DNA of 64,000 nucleotides from Symsagittifera roscoffensis (lineage: Eukaryota > Xenacoelomorpha > Acoela > Convolutidae), in the NCBI RefSeq assembly GCF_963678635.1, contig NC_087067.1:1612001-1676000 (forward strand), written 5' to 3'. Position 1 is the first letter of the stretch. Each line of letters starts with the position of its first letter. A model generated the notes under the pieces. It saw nothing but the letters and a program-made list of their open reading frames with translations, was not told where the DNA came from and did no database searches. Made by a program: the position numbers and the translations under genes. This document shows, piece after piece, positions 41,445 to 53,029 of the stretch.

Positions 41445-42075
41445 ATGCTTTAAAGTTGTATCGATCGATTGCTTGAAAAAAATTTCTTCTTTTGGGAACC
41501 AATTTATTTATGAACTTGCTCAGAAAATTGCGCCATGAAAAAACTTGAATTTTTCTAAATTTTACTGCTTAATGAGCTGTCTCAGAAAACTTCTTTTTTT
41601 TCGAACAGACTTGCCCCCATGAAAATTTTCTAGCATTTTGAAGTTTCATCGCTTGATTACTTTGCTTAGCAAATTTTTGCGAAATTATTCGTGCTTTTAA
41701 AAAAACTTGAATTGTTTCTTAGGTTTATTGCTGATGAGCTTGCTAAAAAACATGAATTATCTACAAATACTCCGAAGTTTCAATCGCTTGATTAGCTAGA
41801 ATTAGAAAAAACTCCAACTTTTTACAAACTGATTCGTGCTATTTAAGAACTTGAATTTTTCCAATGAGGCCATCGGTCTTCGAGCTCGCATTAGAAAATT
41901 GCAATTTGTTGCAAAATGATTTGCCCCTTGAAGTATGAATCGCCCCTTGAAATATTTGTTAGTTTTATCGCCTGATGAGCTTGCTTAGAAAAAATTTTTG
42001 TGAACCGACTCGTCCTATGAAATAGCTTAAAACATTTCGAAGTTTTGTGGTAGATGACGTTGCTTCGGCAAACTT
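41445..42075. repeat. Degenerate long-unit tandem array (family D), first locus
   Basis: Phrases of the type AAGTTTCATCGCTTGATTAG, GCTTGCTTAGAAAA, GCGAACCGATTCGT and ATGAAA-AACTTGAAT recur in order every ~90-115 bases with heavy divergence. The same unit is found in a longer array at 57365-58860. Confidence 0.6.
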
Positions 42076-42513
42076 AGGAGTTAGCGAACCAATTTTTGGA
42101 AGATTTTTTGACCATTCCAATGTTTTTGGAAGATCCCACCTTGAAAAAAATCATGTTGGTTCTTATGTAGTGGAAGACGTTTTAGCCTGTTGGTGATATT
42201 ATATTTCAGAAATTTTCTTGCTAATTTTATTTTTAAACGCGGACAAAAATGAGAACAAACTGAATACGATGTTTTCAATTTCTGAACAAATTAATTGTGG
42301 TCTAAATAATCTCTATTTTAATCTTCCAAGAAAAATATTTTAACGAACTAACTGTTTTAAAAGGGTCGTCTTGAATATTAGATTACAAAACGAATTTACT
42401 CGGAAGCTCATTTAGTTATTTTATTGGTCGGGCGGTAGTGACTTCTTGTAAGTATTTTTGATTTAGTTGAAAGTACTCTTGGTATTGTAGTAAATTTTTT
42501 AGGGACATTTCAG

Positions 42514-42656
42514 GTTCAATTCTCGCAAATCAATTTAATTCTGAAATCAAAATAAACCAAGATATGGATAATAGTTTTGAAACTCAGTCTGTGAGCAGCA
42601 TAGATGACGTCAGAAGCAACCTCTCAGCACGTTATGACCATTTATTTAGCTCTTAA
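42514..42656 (+). CDS. Candidate terminal exon of an unidentified plus-strand gene
   Basis: An acceptor GGGACATTTCAG (ending 42513) is followed by 46 open codons to TAA. The translation is polar and protein-like: NQFNSEIKINQDMDNSF, then ETQSVSSIDDVRSNLSARY, then DHLFSS. Upstream exons were not identified; ZNRD2 ends 2.3 kb earlier with its own stop and polyadenylation signal. The internal ATG at 42564 would give a 30-residue peptide if this were instead a start exon. No family recognised. Confidence 0.4.
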
Positions 42657-42659
42657 TTT

Positions 42660-42678
42660 AATGACCCTGTAGGTCATT
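42660..42678. terminator. Hairpin between convergent stop codons
   Basis: AATGACCCTGTAGGTCATT is a perfect 7-bp inverted repeat with a 5-base loop. It starts four bases after the TAA of the plus-strand exon and contains the TGA (42674-42676) of the minus-strand ORF. Confidence 0.4.
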
Positions 42679-43027
42679 CGTAAATTTTGAAAAATAACAC
42701 CAAAAACTTGAAAAAGTTTGATAGATTCTGTTCAAATTGTTCGTGTAATTGATTGAGTTGAAATGCCTTAAAAAGTGTATTGAAATGGTCATCACTGATC
42801 GAAAGCTGACGAGCACTTGTCTGAAAAGACCAACAAAGATGTTGTTTCAAGTCCGCAACTGACGCCTGTGTCTTCGGCATGTCTAGCGTGCATACAGGGG
42901 CGATAGAATCAACCAACTCCATAAATATGGGAACTCTTCGAAGTAGAACTCGGAACTGTGAATGTAAATGATTTCGGAGTGCAGCTGTTAACTGCTCTAA
43001 GCTGAAGCTGTGATTTAGTACACACAT
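42674..43027 (-). CDS. Candidate 117-residue helical protein or terminal exon
   Basis: The minus-strand frame from ATG at 43027 is compositionally convincing in AT-rich DNA. It has leucine-rich helical segments (SLEQLTAALRNHLHSQFRV, LLRRVPIFMELVDSI), a central ADLKQHLCWSFQ block and a C-terminal FKAFQLNQLHEQFEQNL helix ending in a Phe/Leu-rich tail. A possible acceptor (ACTAAATCACAG) lies just inside the frame, so it may be the last exon of a larger gene rather than a complete ORF. Family S-like sequence lies immediately upstream. No family recognised. Its stop is 17 bases from that of the convergent plus-strand exon. Confidence 0.4.
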   Translation of the reverse strand: MCVLNHSFSLEQLTAALRNHLHSQFRVLLRRVPIFMELVDSIAPVCTLDMPKTQASVADLKQHLCWSFQTSARQLSISDDHFNTLFKAFQLNQLHEQFEQNLSNFFKFLVLFFKIYE

Positions 43028-43309
43028 ATTTTTTTCGATAGCAAGGGATTACACTTGCTGAGCGTAGTGTAATACTACAAAGCAATTTTTTTTCCAATCC
43101 ATTTTGCAAATAAAGTGCTCATGTGGCCTCATTTCTGGCATTTTTCTATTCGAATCAGAGCGTTGAAATAGCTTTTTTTATTTGGTGGCATATTTCAGAT
43201 TCAAATCCGAAACAAATAGTTTCATTTTTTAATTGGTGGCAAATTTTAGTTTCCAATTCGGGACATTGAATTTAATATCGCACGAATTGATTTTCACTTA
43301 AATATGTTG

Positions 43310-43870
43310 TGATGCTTTTTGTCAGGAAAAATTCCTAAAACTTGTTCACGCTCAAAATAGGTTTTTCGTAGTGCAACTTTCGAATTCTTTTTAAGTTCAG
43401 TTCGTTTCTTTTTTTTTACACTATGCACCTTTTGACTTTACACTACGAGTAAACACCTTCTTTTGTTCTAACTTTACTCGCAAAAAAGTGTTCATCGAAA
43501 GTAGAAAGTGTTCACTTATTTGGTGGCACTTTTGCTATAATCACGATCAAGCATTGAAAATTCATAGCATCTGTTCTCTGCTTTTTTGGGGCTAGCGGTT
43601 GTGATGTAATAAGCGTGCGTGGCTGAGTGGTTATTGCGTGAGTCTCATAATCTCTAGGTCTCAGATCGAATCTGATACCTAGCCGAACTTTTGCCAATTC
43701 GAGGCTTATTTCTACTTTTTCTTATTACACTATAGAGCTGCTTTTTGTATTCTCAATTGTGTTTGCGAAGCGAAGCTTCGCATCCGTGTAAAAAGAAGGC
43801 AAACTATCGAAAATCTAAAGTTTAAAAGTCATGAGGAATGTATCAAAAAAGGATTTAATTTTTAAAATTT
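43310..43870 (+). repeat. Dispersed repeat family C, copy 6, split by a family S insertion
   Basis: The C chain is followed up to GTTCAGTTCGTTTC, is cut by a family S element and resumes at AAGAAGGCAAAC. Other copies have these phrases adjacent, so the inserted DNA is bounded precisely. Confidence 0.65.
43425..43792 (+). mobile_element. Family S element with tRNA-like promoter, copy 3 (boundaries defined)
   Basis: 368 bp, beginning TTTACACTATGCACC and ending with a CGCATCCGTGTAAA terminus, the reverse complement of TTTACACGGATGCG. The ends are therefore imperfect inverted repeats. Inside is a tRNA-like region with an A box (GCGTGGCTGAGTGGTTATTG) and a B box-like GGTCTCAGATCGAATCTG. It sits inside a family C copy, which fixes the ends. 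Confidence 0.65.
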
Positions 43871-44624
43871 TTTGCGGACTAAAAAACGACCGATTGCAAA
43901 TAAAGGAGCGAATTGATCAATAAATTTATTGCCGTGTTGGCTGGTTTTTTGCTAATCTGCTTTTCACAGCTCTGTTGACTAGCGTCAAGTATTGGTTCCT
44001 GGTAATTTTTTCGCAAAGTTTCAGCAAGCATTTCAACAAATATGAAACAACAGCGTTATTATTTAATTTGGAAATCGCATTTTTTTTTAAATTTGAAATA
44101 TAAAGACGCAATTTGCTTACAAACAAATCAACCGTAGAATTTCATAGTCAAAAAATTACGAAAGAGGAAAATTTAGTTTTCAGGTTTAGTGGGAAAGTTA
44201 ATGTTTATGAAATTAATTACATGTTGTTAGTTCGGTCCACCAGTGCGTTAATTTTTTTTTTCAAGGTCCATCGTAAATTGCTCCTTTTTAAAAGATTTGT
44301 TCGCGAATTTAATGGCCCTTTTTTGCGCCTGTGTTTGTCACTTATAGTTCTGTTCAGTATTATCTTCTTCTCCGTTTGTTTTTTTGTATTCAGTTTAGTT
44401 TTCACTTCTATATTTTGGAATAACATTCGTTTCATTTTCCGAGGTAAATTTTTTTCAGCGGTTATAATATGTATAAATGGCTAAAGTTTTCCTAGGCCCG
44501 AAAGCTTAAATTAAAAAAGATCTTTATTGAGCAAAGAACAATCATTTTTATGAGGCTTCAATCAGGAGCTTTCAGAAGTTTTCCGATGAAAACTAGCGAA
44601 TTGAATTCAAAGAAAATAAAATAC

Positions 44625-44830
44625 CCTTGCGATAAGCAAGGGTATTGCAATCGGGTATTAGGTTTTTCCCGTAAACAACTTTGTCCACAGGACTCATTGG
44701 ACTCCTAGTGGTACATTGGTTCATAATGAATTCAAATTTCATCGTGTCTCTTGCACACGTAGCCTCGTGGTAACGCAGACGCGTAGGACAGCAAAGTTAC
44801 TGGTTTCGAATCTGATAAATGCTCCGGTTT
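44625..44830 (+). repeat. Dispersed repeat family B, copy 2, with tRNA-like segment
   Basis: An ACCCTTGCGATAAGCAAGGGT hairpin is followed by TATTGCAATCGGGTA and TTTTTCCCGTAAAC. At 44752-44815 come an A box-like GTAGCCTCGTGGTAACGC and a B box-like GGTTTCGAATC, suggesting a second tRNA-derived short element family. The stretch 43871-44624 holds no gene I can support. Confidence 0.45.
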
Positions 44831-45769
44831 AAAAAAATATTCGGCCTATTATTTGTCTGATCATGTTTTGTCGGCTTAGTTGCCACATCTAAGAATTGTT
44901 TATTTTAGCTGCAAACAATTTTCACTGCTGTTGTTTTTAGTATTTTAAAAATCCGGCCGAGTCGAAATTTGTTTTTCACATTGGTTGTAATTTTACCAGC
45001 TCGATTTGTTAATTATTTTTTTTCGTCTTTTTATCGGCTTAATAATTTTCGGCTTCATTAATATCGATTTAGTGGTCTCTTATTGCTTCGTTATGACCAA
45101 AAAAGTATTGTGCGCGTGTGTGTGCTCTGAGGGGAAAGCAGACTTTATCATTTTTTTTATGTTTTTCAGATCGCAGGTAGTTTTTTTTAAGCAGTTTCAG
45201 GCTTAAATAAGGACCGTTTAGGAGTGCAACCTGTTACAAAAAGTCTCTAACTCCAACCTGCACCAGCGCGTGTAGGACATGCATTCTCGATTTGCTGTTA
45301 ACTTTTAGAGCATACTGGAAGGTTGCTGGTATTTTTTGCAAGGTGGAAAGCGTGACATGTTCACCAGGCTTGAAACTCGCTTCCAAGACCGTGGTATACG
45401 CAGTGCTAATTGACCAGGTTGGCAGATACCTGTTAGCAGGTTAACTGCCTCACTTCACACTTAGAATTTTGCACACCTGAAGTTTCTGCTTGATCTCAAC
45501 TAAAGGAATCCGTCACTGAACGCGCTCTTCATTTTTAAAACTGTACGGGGAACCTTTGATCTGCTATGGTATCAAACTCGAATATGCCTACTTTCTTTTT
45601 TTTTGTTCATGTCTTTTAATTACACCACACAGAAAAAAAAACGACACTAATTTGAATTTTTTTTTGTATTTTTGTTAATGGTCAGAACATTCTGTGCTAC
45701 CTGCATAGTAACCGGCTATCCTTGTTACATTCTGTATTCTATCGCCCCCCCCCCCCTTAATGTGAACAG

Positions 45770-45958
45770 GAGAGTGAGAAAATGACCCGTGAGTTTGTGT
45801 CTGTGAGGTCGCATGTGTTGATCAAACTGCAGGCGGCTGCAGAACTGACTCACGTGCGCAAAACATCAGACGGAGTGGTGAAAATGAAGAATGAAGTTGA
45901 CCGGTTGAAACAAGAGATGGAAGCACTGAAACTGGAAATGAAGTCCTTTTCCATCTGA
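45770..45958 (+). CDS. Candidate terminal exon encoding a coiled-coil C-terminus
   Basis: A long C-run and GTGAACAG form an acceptor ending at 45769. The following 189 bases are open to TGA (45956-45958) and clearly coding-like, with balanced codon use inside AT-rich surroundings: KMTREFVSVRSHVLIKLQAA, ELTHVRKTSDGVVKMK, then the coiled coil NEVDRLKQEMEALKLEMKSF. Earlier exons of this gene should lie on the plus strand between about 43000 and 45700, or be longer-range; I could not identify them. No family recognised. Confidence 0.55.
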   Translation, partial: ESEKMTREFVSVRSHVLIKLQAAAELTHVRKTSDGVVKMKNEVDRLKQEMEALKLEMKSFSI

Positions 45959-47299
45959 ACATTTCAGAGAAAATTAGTCTATTAAAAAACCGATCAAATT
46001 CTTAAATCTCAGTATGAAAATGTGTTTAAAAAAGTTCTGTCATCTGATTAATTAAATCAGCTTTAATTTAATCTACATTATTGTTATCTCGGTAATTGTG
46101 TTCTAATGATTCGAAGCTTGAACTCTAAAGAAAAAGACACGAAAATTGAATGACAATTGTTACCTTCAAAATTGATATCGGTCTGAAAAGGGGTGTTTTT
46201 TTTTTGCGTTCTGCTAATTTTACGACTGTTGAGTCGTGATTTTTTAATGAATATTGAAATGGAATCCTTGAAGTGAAATCGTATTTTGAAAAATTAGATC
46301 ATTGGCTTAACTTGTTTCTAGCTGCGTTTGAACTATCAGTAGCGCAAATAGATCAAGCGATGTTAATGGTAGCGTCAGTCGTCTTTATCTTTTTATTTAT
46401 GAAAAATTTAGTGCTTTTATCAAGATCAACAGGAGGTAATTTGACAAAGTATAATGTTTCCACGTAATTCTTTTGTGAAATTGAAAAAAAACTGGATTCG
46501 TTTTGTGACAGTTTTCATACAATTTTTTGTTGTTTGAATATAATTTTCATACAGTTTTTTGTTTGAAAATAATTTTCATAGAATTTTTTGTTGTTTGAAT
46601 ATAATAGAAATTTCGAATTGAGTTTCACGTTTCAGGTTAAGTATATATGTGGCGAAGTGTTGAAACCTGAGATTGGAACAGTCTTTTCTGACGTTTTTCT
46701 CTTCTCTCCTGTCGCTTGTGTGGATGAAGTGGAACTTGAATTTCGTAGATTTCTAGCTGCTAGTGTATCTTTTTTCATTGTATTCCATTACATTAAAGTA
46801 GTCACAATTGGAGTCTCAAGATCGCCTCTCGGATTAATCCGTGTTTTATCATCGTCATCTTCATCATCATCGTAAGTGAAGTCCATAATATATAATCTGG
46901 CTAGACTAGCCAGTTAATTGATGGCGGACATGACGAATAAATTAGTCTTATGCGAAAATTAAAGTTCTTTTAATTCCGGCTGAAAAGCAAATGAGGCTTT
47001 GTGAACGAGCTTCTTAAAATATTTCAACATCAATTTAGGACAGTAAACTTGAGAATATGATAATAATTTTTCAGTAAGAAGAAAAATTCATCTTCGTTGC
47101 CATTCGTTTTCAAGTGTTGAATAGAAAAAGATAAATTTAGAAGTTTAAATTTAGGACATCATTGTTTCTGTTATTGTTCAGTAGAAAATACTGGCTCTTC
47201 CCGAACCATAGACTCTGTTGGTGCTCGTCTCTAATTGTTCGTGACTGCAGTAGTAATCCATCTTTATCATCATCTGAAGAAAGAGAGCGAGTGGCGAAA

Positions 47300-49398
47300 A
47301 TGAGTAGACCAGTGGTTGTTAGTGGGCCGAGTGGATGTGGAAAATCAACCCTGGTTAACAAACTACTCTCAAAAGAACATTACAAAAACAAATTCCTGTA
47401 AGTTTTCCACTTTTTGAAGTCATTTATTCATGAAGGAAAGAAAAAAAATTAATTCTCTCGTCGAATCTTAAAGAATAGCTTTTTTTGACTCAGAGCTCTT
47501 TTTTAAGCCAAAAACGGAAATGTTCACAAGTAGACAAACTTTGTCAATTTAACCGGATTGTGCCCATAAACCCATTTTTAGGCGTTGTTTAGTTTTTTTT
47601 GTTTGTGTTTCTTCCGATGTTGGATCCAAGTTGTGAGTGGCGATATGAGAAAGACACCCGCAGAAATGTTAATATAGATATTTTGTATATTGTAGATAGT
47701 AAGAGCACAATCAGGGTTGAGAAAAAGATGGAACAGCATCATTTAACATATACTCGTGGTTGATGTTTCTTTTTTTTGTTCAGGTTCTCGGTGTCCCATA
47801 CGACTCGGAGTCCCCGACCAAGAGAGGAGGACGGAGTGGCCTATCACTTTACTACAAAAGACAACTTCAGACACATGATAGACCAGGGACTGTTTCTCGA
47901 GTGGGCAGAGTTTGGAGGTAACATTAACTTAGGGGCGGATGTAAGGGCGGATTTGACCCCTCGCCACCAAAGGGGTCCCCTCTTTGGTACTATTTCGCGA
48001 CATCCATTTTCGGCCGAACGACCATAAAATATGTCTTTTTTTCCAATTTTCTCAAATAGTTATTTTCGTGAAAAAAGTGATAATAATAAAATATTTTAGG
48101 GGATTTTTTCTTCAAGTTCCGAATGTTGAAAAATTATAAAAACTCATCCTTGACTTTTTGAAACTTTTCTAAATTTCTGTGAGCTATAGCTATATGTTTT
48201 TTGATATGCTCCCCTTGACTGTTTAGGCAATTTGTATGGCAGCTCTAAGAAGGCGGTGACTGACATAGCGAGTAAGGCAGGGAATCCAGTTTGTCTCTTG
48301 GACCTGGAGATGAATGGAGTGAAGCAGTTGAAAGCACTCGACGAACAGAAGAAAGGTGAGATCATTTGCTGAATGGTAGGCAAAATAAGCTTCAGTTTTT
48401 TTCAAATTTAGTTGAGTAGTATCAAAAACTACCAATCTCAAATTGTACTTGAAATTCAAAGATATCTAAGGCCATATATTTTTTCTTTGAAATTCGAAAG
48501 TTGAAGATTTAAAAAAAAATACGTTAGTTTTTTTCAGTTTCGTTGAGTTGATTGACTCTTTGTCTGTTGGTTGTGTCAGGAAAAGTCTTGAAATGCTCTA
48601 ATAACATAGGGAGTGCATTCATAATTCTAAATGCATATATGAATCCCGTTCGGTATATATGCACTTTTTAAGAGTCGATGAATGTAGTTCAGAGACGTAT
48701 ATAGGTCGAGATGATTTTTTGAATGTTTTTTTTTCAGGAATAGTCCTAAATTTAGTTCAGGTTCAAATTTACTTCTTCGCGGTTTGAATTTCGATTTCTT
48801 TTTAAGTTACTTCATTTTCTTTGTTAAAAGGAAGGCAAAGTCCGCTATCGAACAGCAAAAGTGTAAAACTTGTAAAAAGTGTTAAAAAAAGTGACCGACT
48901 TCTAGTTTTGAGAGTGGAATTTATTTTTTTATCAAGACATTTTTTGAGTGGAAGATTTTTTTTGGCAATGTAGAAAAAGCATTTAATCTGCAAGTTTGAA
49001 GATTTGATTGCGAGATAATAAAATTTATTGAATGTTTGAGGCTCGCTGTAATTTTTCTCCTGATGATGATACAGCTAGCGCTGCAAGGTGTTAAACAAAA
49101 GATTTAACAAGGGGTTTGCTTAGGTCTCAATTGTTTCTACATCTTCATAAATGTTCCTTCAATGGAGATCCTGGAAGCGCGTCTACGAGAAAGAAACACT
49201 GAAACTGAAAAGAGTCTGAAGAAACGTCTGGACAGAGCGAAACAAGATGCCTCTTTCGGAACCACTCCTGGCAACTTCGACGTCGTCATTGTTAACGACG
49301 ACTTGGACGTCGCCTATTCCAAGTTCGAAGCGGCGATGTTAGATGCGAACCCTCACTTGAAGCCAAAGCCTGCCAACAACATATTCGGAGATATCTGA
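47300..49398 (+). CDS. GUK1: Guanylate kinase, 211 residues, four exons
   Basis: This enzyme phosphorylates GMP to GDP with ATP in the cytosol. Coding exons are 47300-47397, 47784-47917, 48227-48355 and 49124-49398; all introns are GT-AG and the joined frame is open (636 bases with TGA). The ATG at 47300 begins MSRPVVV, leading straight into the P-loop GPSGCGKST (residues 9-17). Exon 2 supplies [16 protein letters not shown], the GMP-binding region, with YHF and the FLEWAEF block; exon 3 [11 protein letters not shown] and the [13 protein letters not shown] strand; exon 4 [20 protein letters not shown], the lid arginines, and the NDDLDVAY motif. Length is close to that of other animal guanylate kinases (about 200). 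All key blocks are present, so it should be functional. The 5' UTR extends upstream of 47300; AATAAA is at 49446. Confidence 0.95.
47930..48040 (-). mobile_element. Inverted fragment of the hAT-like MITE in guanylate kinase intron 2
   Basis: Thirteen bases after the donor site, TTAGGGGCGGATGTAAGG and a following AAAGGGGTCCCCTCTTTGGT-type segment with TTTTCGGCCGA match the reverse complement of parts of the MITE at 33992-34420. Only part of the element is present. Confidence 0.55.
48450..48930 (+). repeat. Dispersed repeat family C, copies 7a and 7b
   Basis: A 3' portion (48450-48575, ending GTCTGTTGGTTGTG) is followed by the 5' and middle portions of another copy (48665-48930), all in guanylate kinase intron 3. 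Confidence 0.55.
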
Positions 49399-49445
49399 CC
49401 AGTAATATAGAAAATATAGAAGAAATACGGTGAAGATGAAGCAAA

Positions 49446-49451
49446 AATAAA
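49446..49451 (+). terminator. Polyadenylation signal of guanylate kinase
   Basis: AATAAA 48 bases after the stop codon. From here to 50156 I see no gene or clear repeat. Confidence 0.7.
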
Positions 49452-50156
49452 ACATTCAGAAACTTTGGTTGTCTTATATTTGTCTGGAACTAGATTTCTG
49501 AGTACTCGGTGTCTGATGCTCTTTGCTGAAACTCAGTCATTTTGATGCGGGGATTCAATCCATTATAGTGTCACATGTTTAGCTGCCATTTTCTTTCATT
49601 TTAAAAATCAAACATGTATCTGCTGTTAGCTGATTATTACTCGTTGGTTTTGCCAACCCGATTCAATGTTGTTGTAAAGTGAAAACTCGCTTGCGCTCCT
49701 TGACCTCAGTTTAGTTGTACACAAACCTTATAAAGTTGCCCCATTTTGTAAAAATGTTCATAAATTCAATATTTGCATGGCTGAGAGAAATAAGCGTGGA
49801 AATTTAGAGAACGAGAACCATTTTTTTTCACGTGCATTTAATTTCGGATATGTTGTCATTGCAATCAGGTGATCCTGGGTTCGATCTTCCGATTGCACAA
49901 CTCTCATAAGGAGGCAAAATACTTTATATTTGCCCTACTTTTGGCAGCGCATTCGCTAACTATTTTGTGGAAATCTGTAAGAAATTTCAGACTTAAGTAT
50001 ATCTGCCTTTTGTTTGTCGGCGTAGGTACCGCAGTGCGGTCCTTATGTTAAAGTTCAGGCTTTTTTAACACCGTTTTAATGATTTCTTCTGTTTTTCAGA
50101 AGAAATTCTTTGAATGCTTCTTAAATTACAGAACTGCGTTCATACATTTTAATAAA

Positions 50157-50757
50157 TTTACACTTGCGAAGCGAAGTGTATTAGTATGAACTGTCTTTAT
50201 TTCCAACCTAAGTCGCAAATAAAAGTGCTATGTTAGGTGGCACTTTTGAATCGGTAGACTGCAGTAGCAGTATAATATCATATGTGCTTTGGCATTTGAT
50301 TAGTAAAAAGTTAACACTTTTAATGCATTTTTAATTCATCAAATGAACCGAAAAGAGTTATTTGTTTCAAACAGCAAACTAAAAAGCTCAATTTCAGAAA
50401 TTTTTAACTCAATCTGTCCCGCAATTTTTTTAAAATGCATAGTTTATACATAATTTAATGTTTTCTAATTAATTACATGCAAACTTTCGTCTTTTTGTAT
50501 TTGGTGCTACTTTTGCTGTATGCCATTGGCATTTCATTAGCATATGTAGCTGAATTATTGGTTGCTAGTTTTTGGAAATTTTACGCATCCGTGGCTGAGT
50601 GGTTAGTGCGTTAGACCCAAATGTGCTAGGTCGCAGATTAGAATCCGACACGTAGCCGAGTTTTTTTCTAATTCGAGGCCTAATTCTACTTTTTTTTATT
50701 TAACATGATAGAGCTGATTTTTGGTCGTGTTCTCGTGAAGCTTCGTCTTTGTGTAAA
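50157..50757 (+). mobile_element. Family S element with tRNA-like promoter, copy 4 (long form)
   Basis: Begins TTTACACTTGCGAAGCGAAG and ends CTTCGTCTTTGTGTAAA. It contains GCATCCGTGGCTGAGTGG (A box) and GGTCGCAGATTAGAATCC (B box). It is longer than copy 3 because the 5' half, with TTGATTAGTAAAAAGTTAAC (also in copy 2), is retained. Confidence 0.65.
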
Positions 50758-51379
50758 AAATTAGTTAGATAGAATTCGCAGCGATTATAACTGATATTTT
50801 TTGCTATCAGCTGATCCTAGATTCGATTTTTCGTACTGCGCAAGTTTTTCACGGAGATAAGTTAGCATGCTTCTGGCAAATCGAAGTAATAGCATGCTTC
50901 TGGAATAAGTTTCTAATCGAAAACAAAAACTATTTTTAGATGCGGTGTCTGATGTAATACACAGACGGCACATTTAAGTTATAAAAGCTATTACGTTTTT
51001 GATTAGCAATATAAAATCAGAATATAGTTTTTTTTCAGGTTAACTAGTTCAGCAAATCAGAGAATTGTTAGCTTATTTTTCCTTTTTTTGTGTGTGTGTA
51101 TCGAATTCGTAATGTCAACTTGTAACTTAAAGAGGGGAGGTAAAGTTCATGCTTGGGACGATAGAGGTCTTTAGTTGGAATGCGACTAGGTCCTGTTTTT
51201 GTTACAAACGAAAAAGTTAGTGACGAAAAATGTTTGTCGTTTTTTTTCGTAGTTTCAAGTGGTTTCTACTATCAATCAAAATCATTAAATATTTTCCAGT
51301 TTTGATGAAAATAATTACGTTCCATATTTTTTTTGCAAATATGACTTGCAAATTTGATTTTTTGAGTAATAAACTCTAA

Positions 51380-51620
51380 TATCTGTCTTGGTGATCTTTT
51401 TTTTTCAGGAAAAAGTCGTAAAGGTTATTCAAACCCAATTTTGATTTTTCTGTTTTTCTAAGCTCATTTCATTTCATAAAAGGAAATCAAACTGACTGTC
51501 CAGCAGCAAATTTGTAAAAGTAGCAAAAAAGGTGATCGATTTCTAATTAAAGAAATAGAATTTAATTATCAGCTTTCCCAGCGTAATGAAAACTTTACAT
51601 AATGATCCTAATATTTCAAA
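51380..51620 (+). repeat. Dispersed repeat family C, copy 8 (partial)
   Basis: A TTTTTTTTCAGGAAAAAGTC start followed by AAGGAAATCAAACTGAC, GATCGATTTCTA and CCCAGCGTAATGAAAAC, in the same orientation as the others. Confidence 0.5.
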
Positions 51621-53029
51621 ACTACGCAAAACTTTTTCAAATATCATTTTCATTATCAATGTTCTGGGCTCAATTTTGTTATGCAAATAACATTCAATTA
51701 GAAAATCAAATTAGAACATTTCTTTTTTGGTGCCAAAAATTAGATATTAGGTATCGTCTTAGTTTATTTTCAGGCTAAACTTCAAAATAAAAAATCAATT
51801 GAATAGCCCTCGGTAAAAATTAATTTTCACTATTTCTCTATTGTTTTATAGCCTAGATGATCTGTATACAATGAGTATTCAATTTGATAAAAATTGATTG
51901 AAATTGATTTTTTGTTACTCAAATACGTAGAAAATGAAAGCAAAAAAAAAGGTTTAACTCGATTTAGAACTGATTGAAGATTTTGATTTTTGAAGCACAT
52001 TTTAATATCAAATTGAATCGATTCTAAATGGATTCAAATGAATTTTTAAGGTCTATGGTATCAAAATTGATTGCAATCCATTTCTAGTCAAAACGGGCTG
52101 AAAACAGTCGGCTGAAAAGATCCGAGCATTTCACGACCTGACTCAGAAAAACTATGCCTTTGGATGTAGGGATGTGCCATTACAAGGCCAATTTATTTTG
52201 TGAATTGTGAGCGGATTCCGCAGCAAGGGCGCTCTTTGTTGTTCGTTTGTTCTTTTGTTTTCTTTCAGCGTTTCGACGAGTTTTTAACATGTTTAAATAC
52301 TATTCAATGCACAATTTGACTCGTAATGACGCTCGCTCCTCATTGTGATTACAAATTCATTGAATAACTTTAGAGAACTGAATGGAGGTGAAATTAAGCT
52401 GGAAATCAGCAATGGAAATTTTAGGGGCTGGAAAACAAAACTAATATCCTTCAAAATTGTTACCCACTAATGCCACCAATAACCTTTCGCAGCGAGTTTC
52501 GGCCGGTACTTTTCTCTCTTGCCTGAAACTTGCATCGTTATTTTAATCCTAGTATCTGGCTTCGAAATTGACTGCAAATATCTGGATGTCATTTTTTAAT
52601 CCAATTTTTTAAATACGTAAGATAGATCACGTGAAAAGTTTCTTGGATCATGCAACTGGCTAGCTCTGTCTTGAAAACCCCACAAAGATCTGGAAAAGTG
52701 AATTCTGCTAATTAGATTCATAATTTGAAAAACTAAAATTTCGTTTGAAAAACGGAAAATTTCACAGTTTGCATATGGTGCTGAAGTTTAGATTTAGGTG
52801 TTTGGTACCAGAACATCGGGCAATAACAAGTATAGCCATTTGCTGTGAAAATAGCGCACAACGTTTCATGAGAATTTTGCTTAAAGTCCTAATCTATCTA
52901 TTAAATTTTTAATCATGTCTGCCTATCTCCCCACGTTCAAGCCATACCACATGTCTGATGCTTCTTAAGCTGTCAGAATTAAACAAAATTTTACTCGTTA
53001 GGCTGTAATATATAAAGCAGTGTTTAGGA
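51621..53029. other. No gene recognised
   Basis: AT-rich spacer without a convincing coding frame, RNA gene or strong repeat. Confidence 0.45.

Noticed and set aside
44113-44484. Plus-strand frame rich in Phe, Leu and Ile resembling a membrane protein
   Set aside because: The hydrophobicity comes from T-rich DNA; there are no splice borders or recognisable motif.
45230-45500. Moderately GC-rich stretch that might be an exon or RNA gene
   Set aside because: Stops occur in all frames tried and I saw no RNA family motif.
46632-46875. Possible minus-strand exon with a DDDEDDDDKTR stretch and KRKTSEKTV near the end, or a plus-strand frame after a TTTCAG acceptor
   Set aside because: Both strands are open here. 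The minus reading is cut by TAA at 46788-46790 with no room for an intron, and the plus reading ends in a serine run from an ATC/TCA repeat. The evidence is too ambiguous to annotate.
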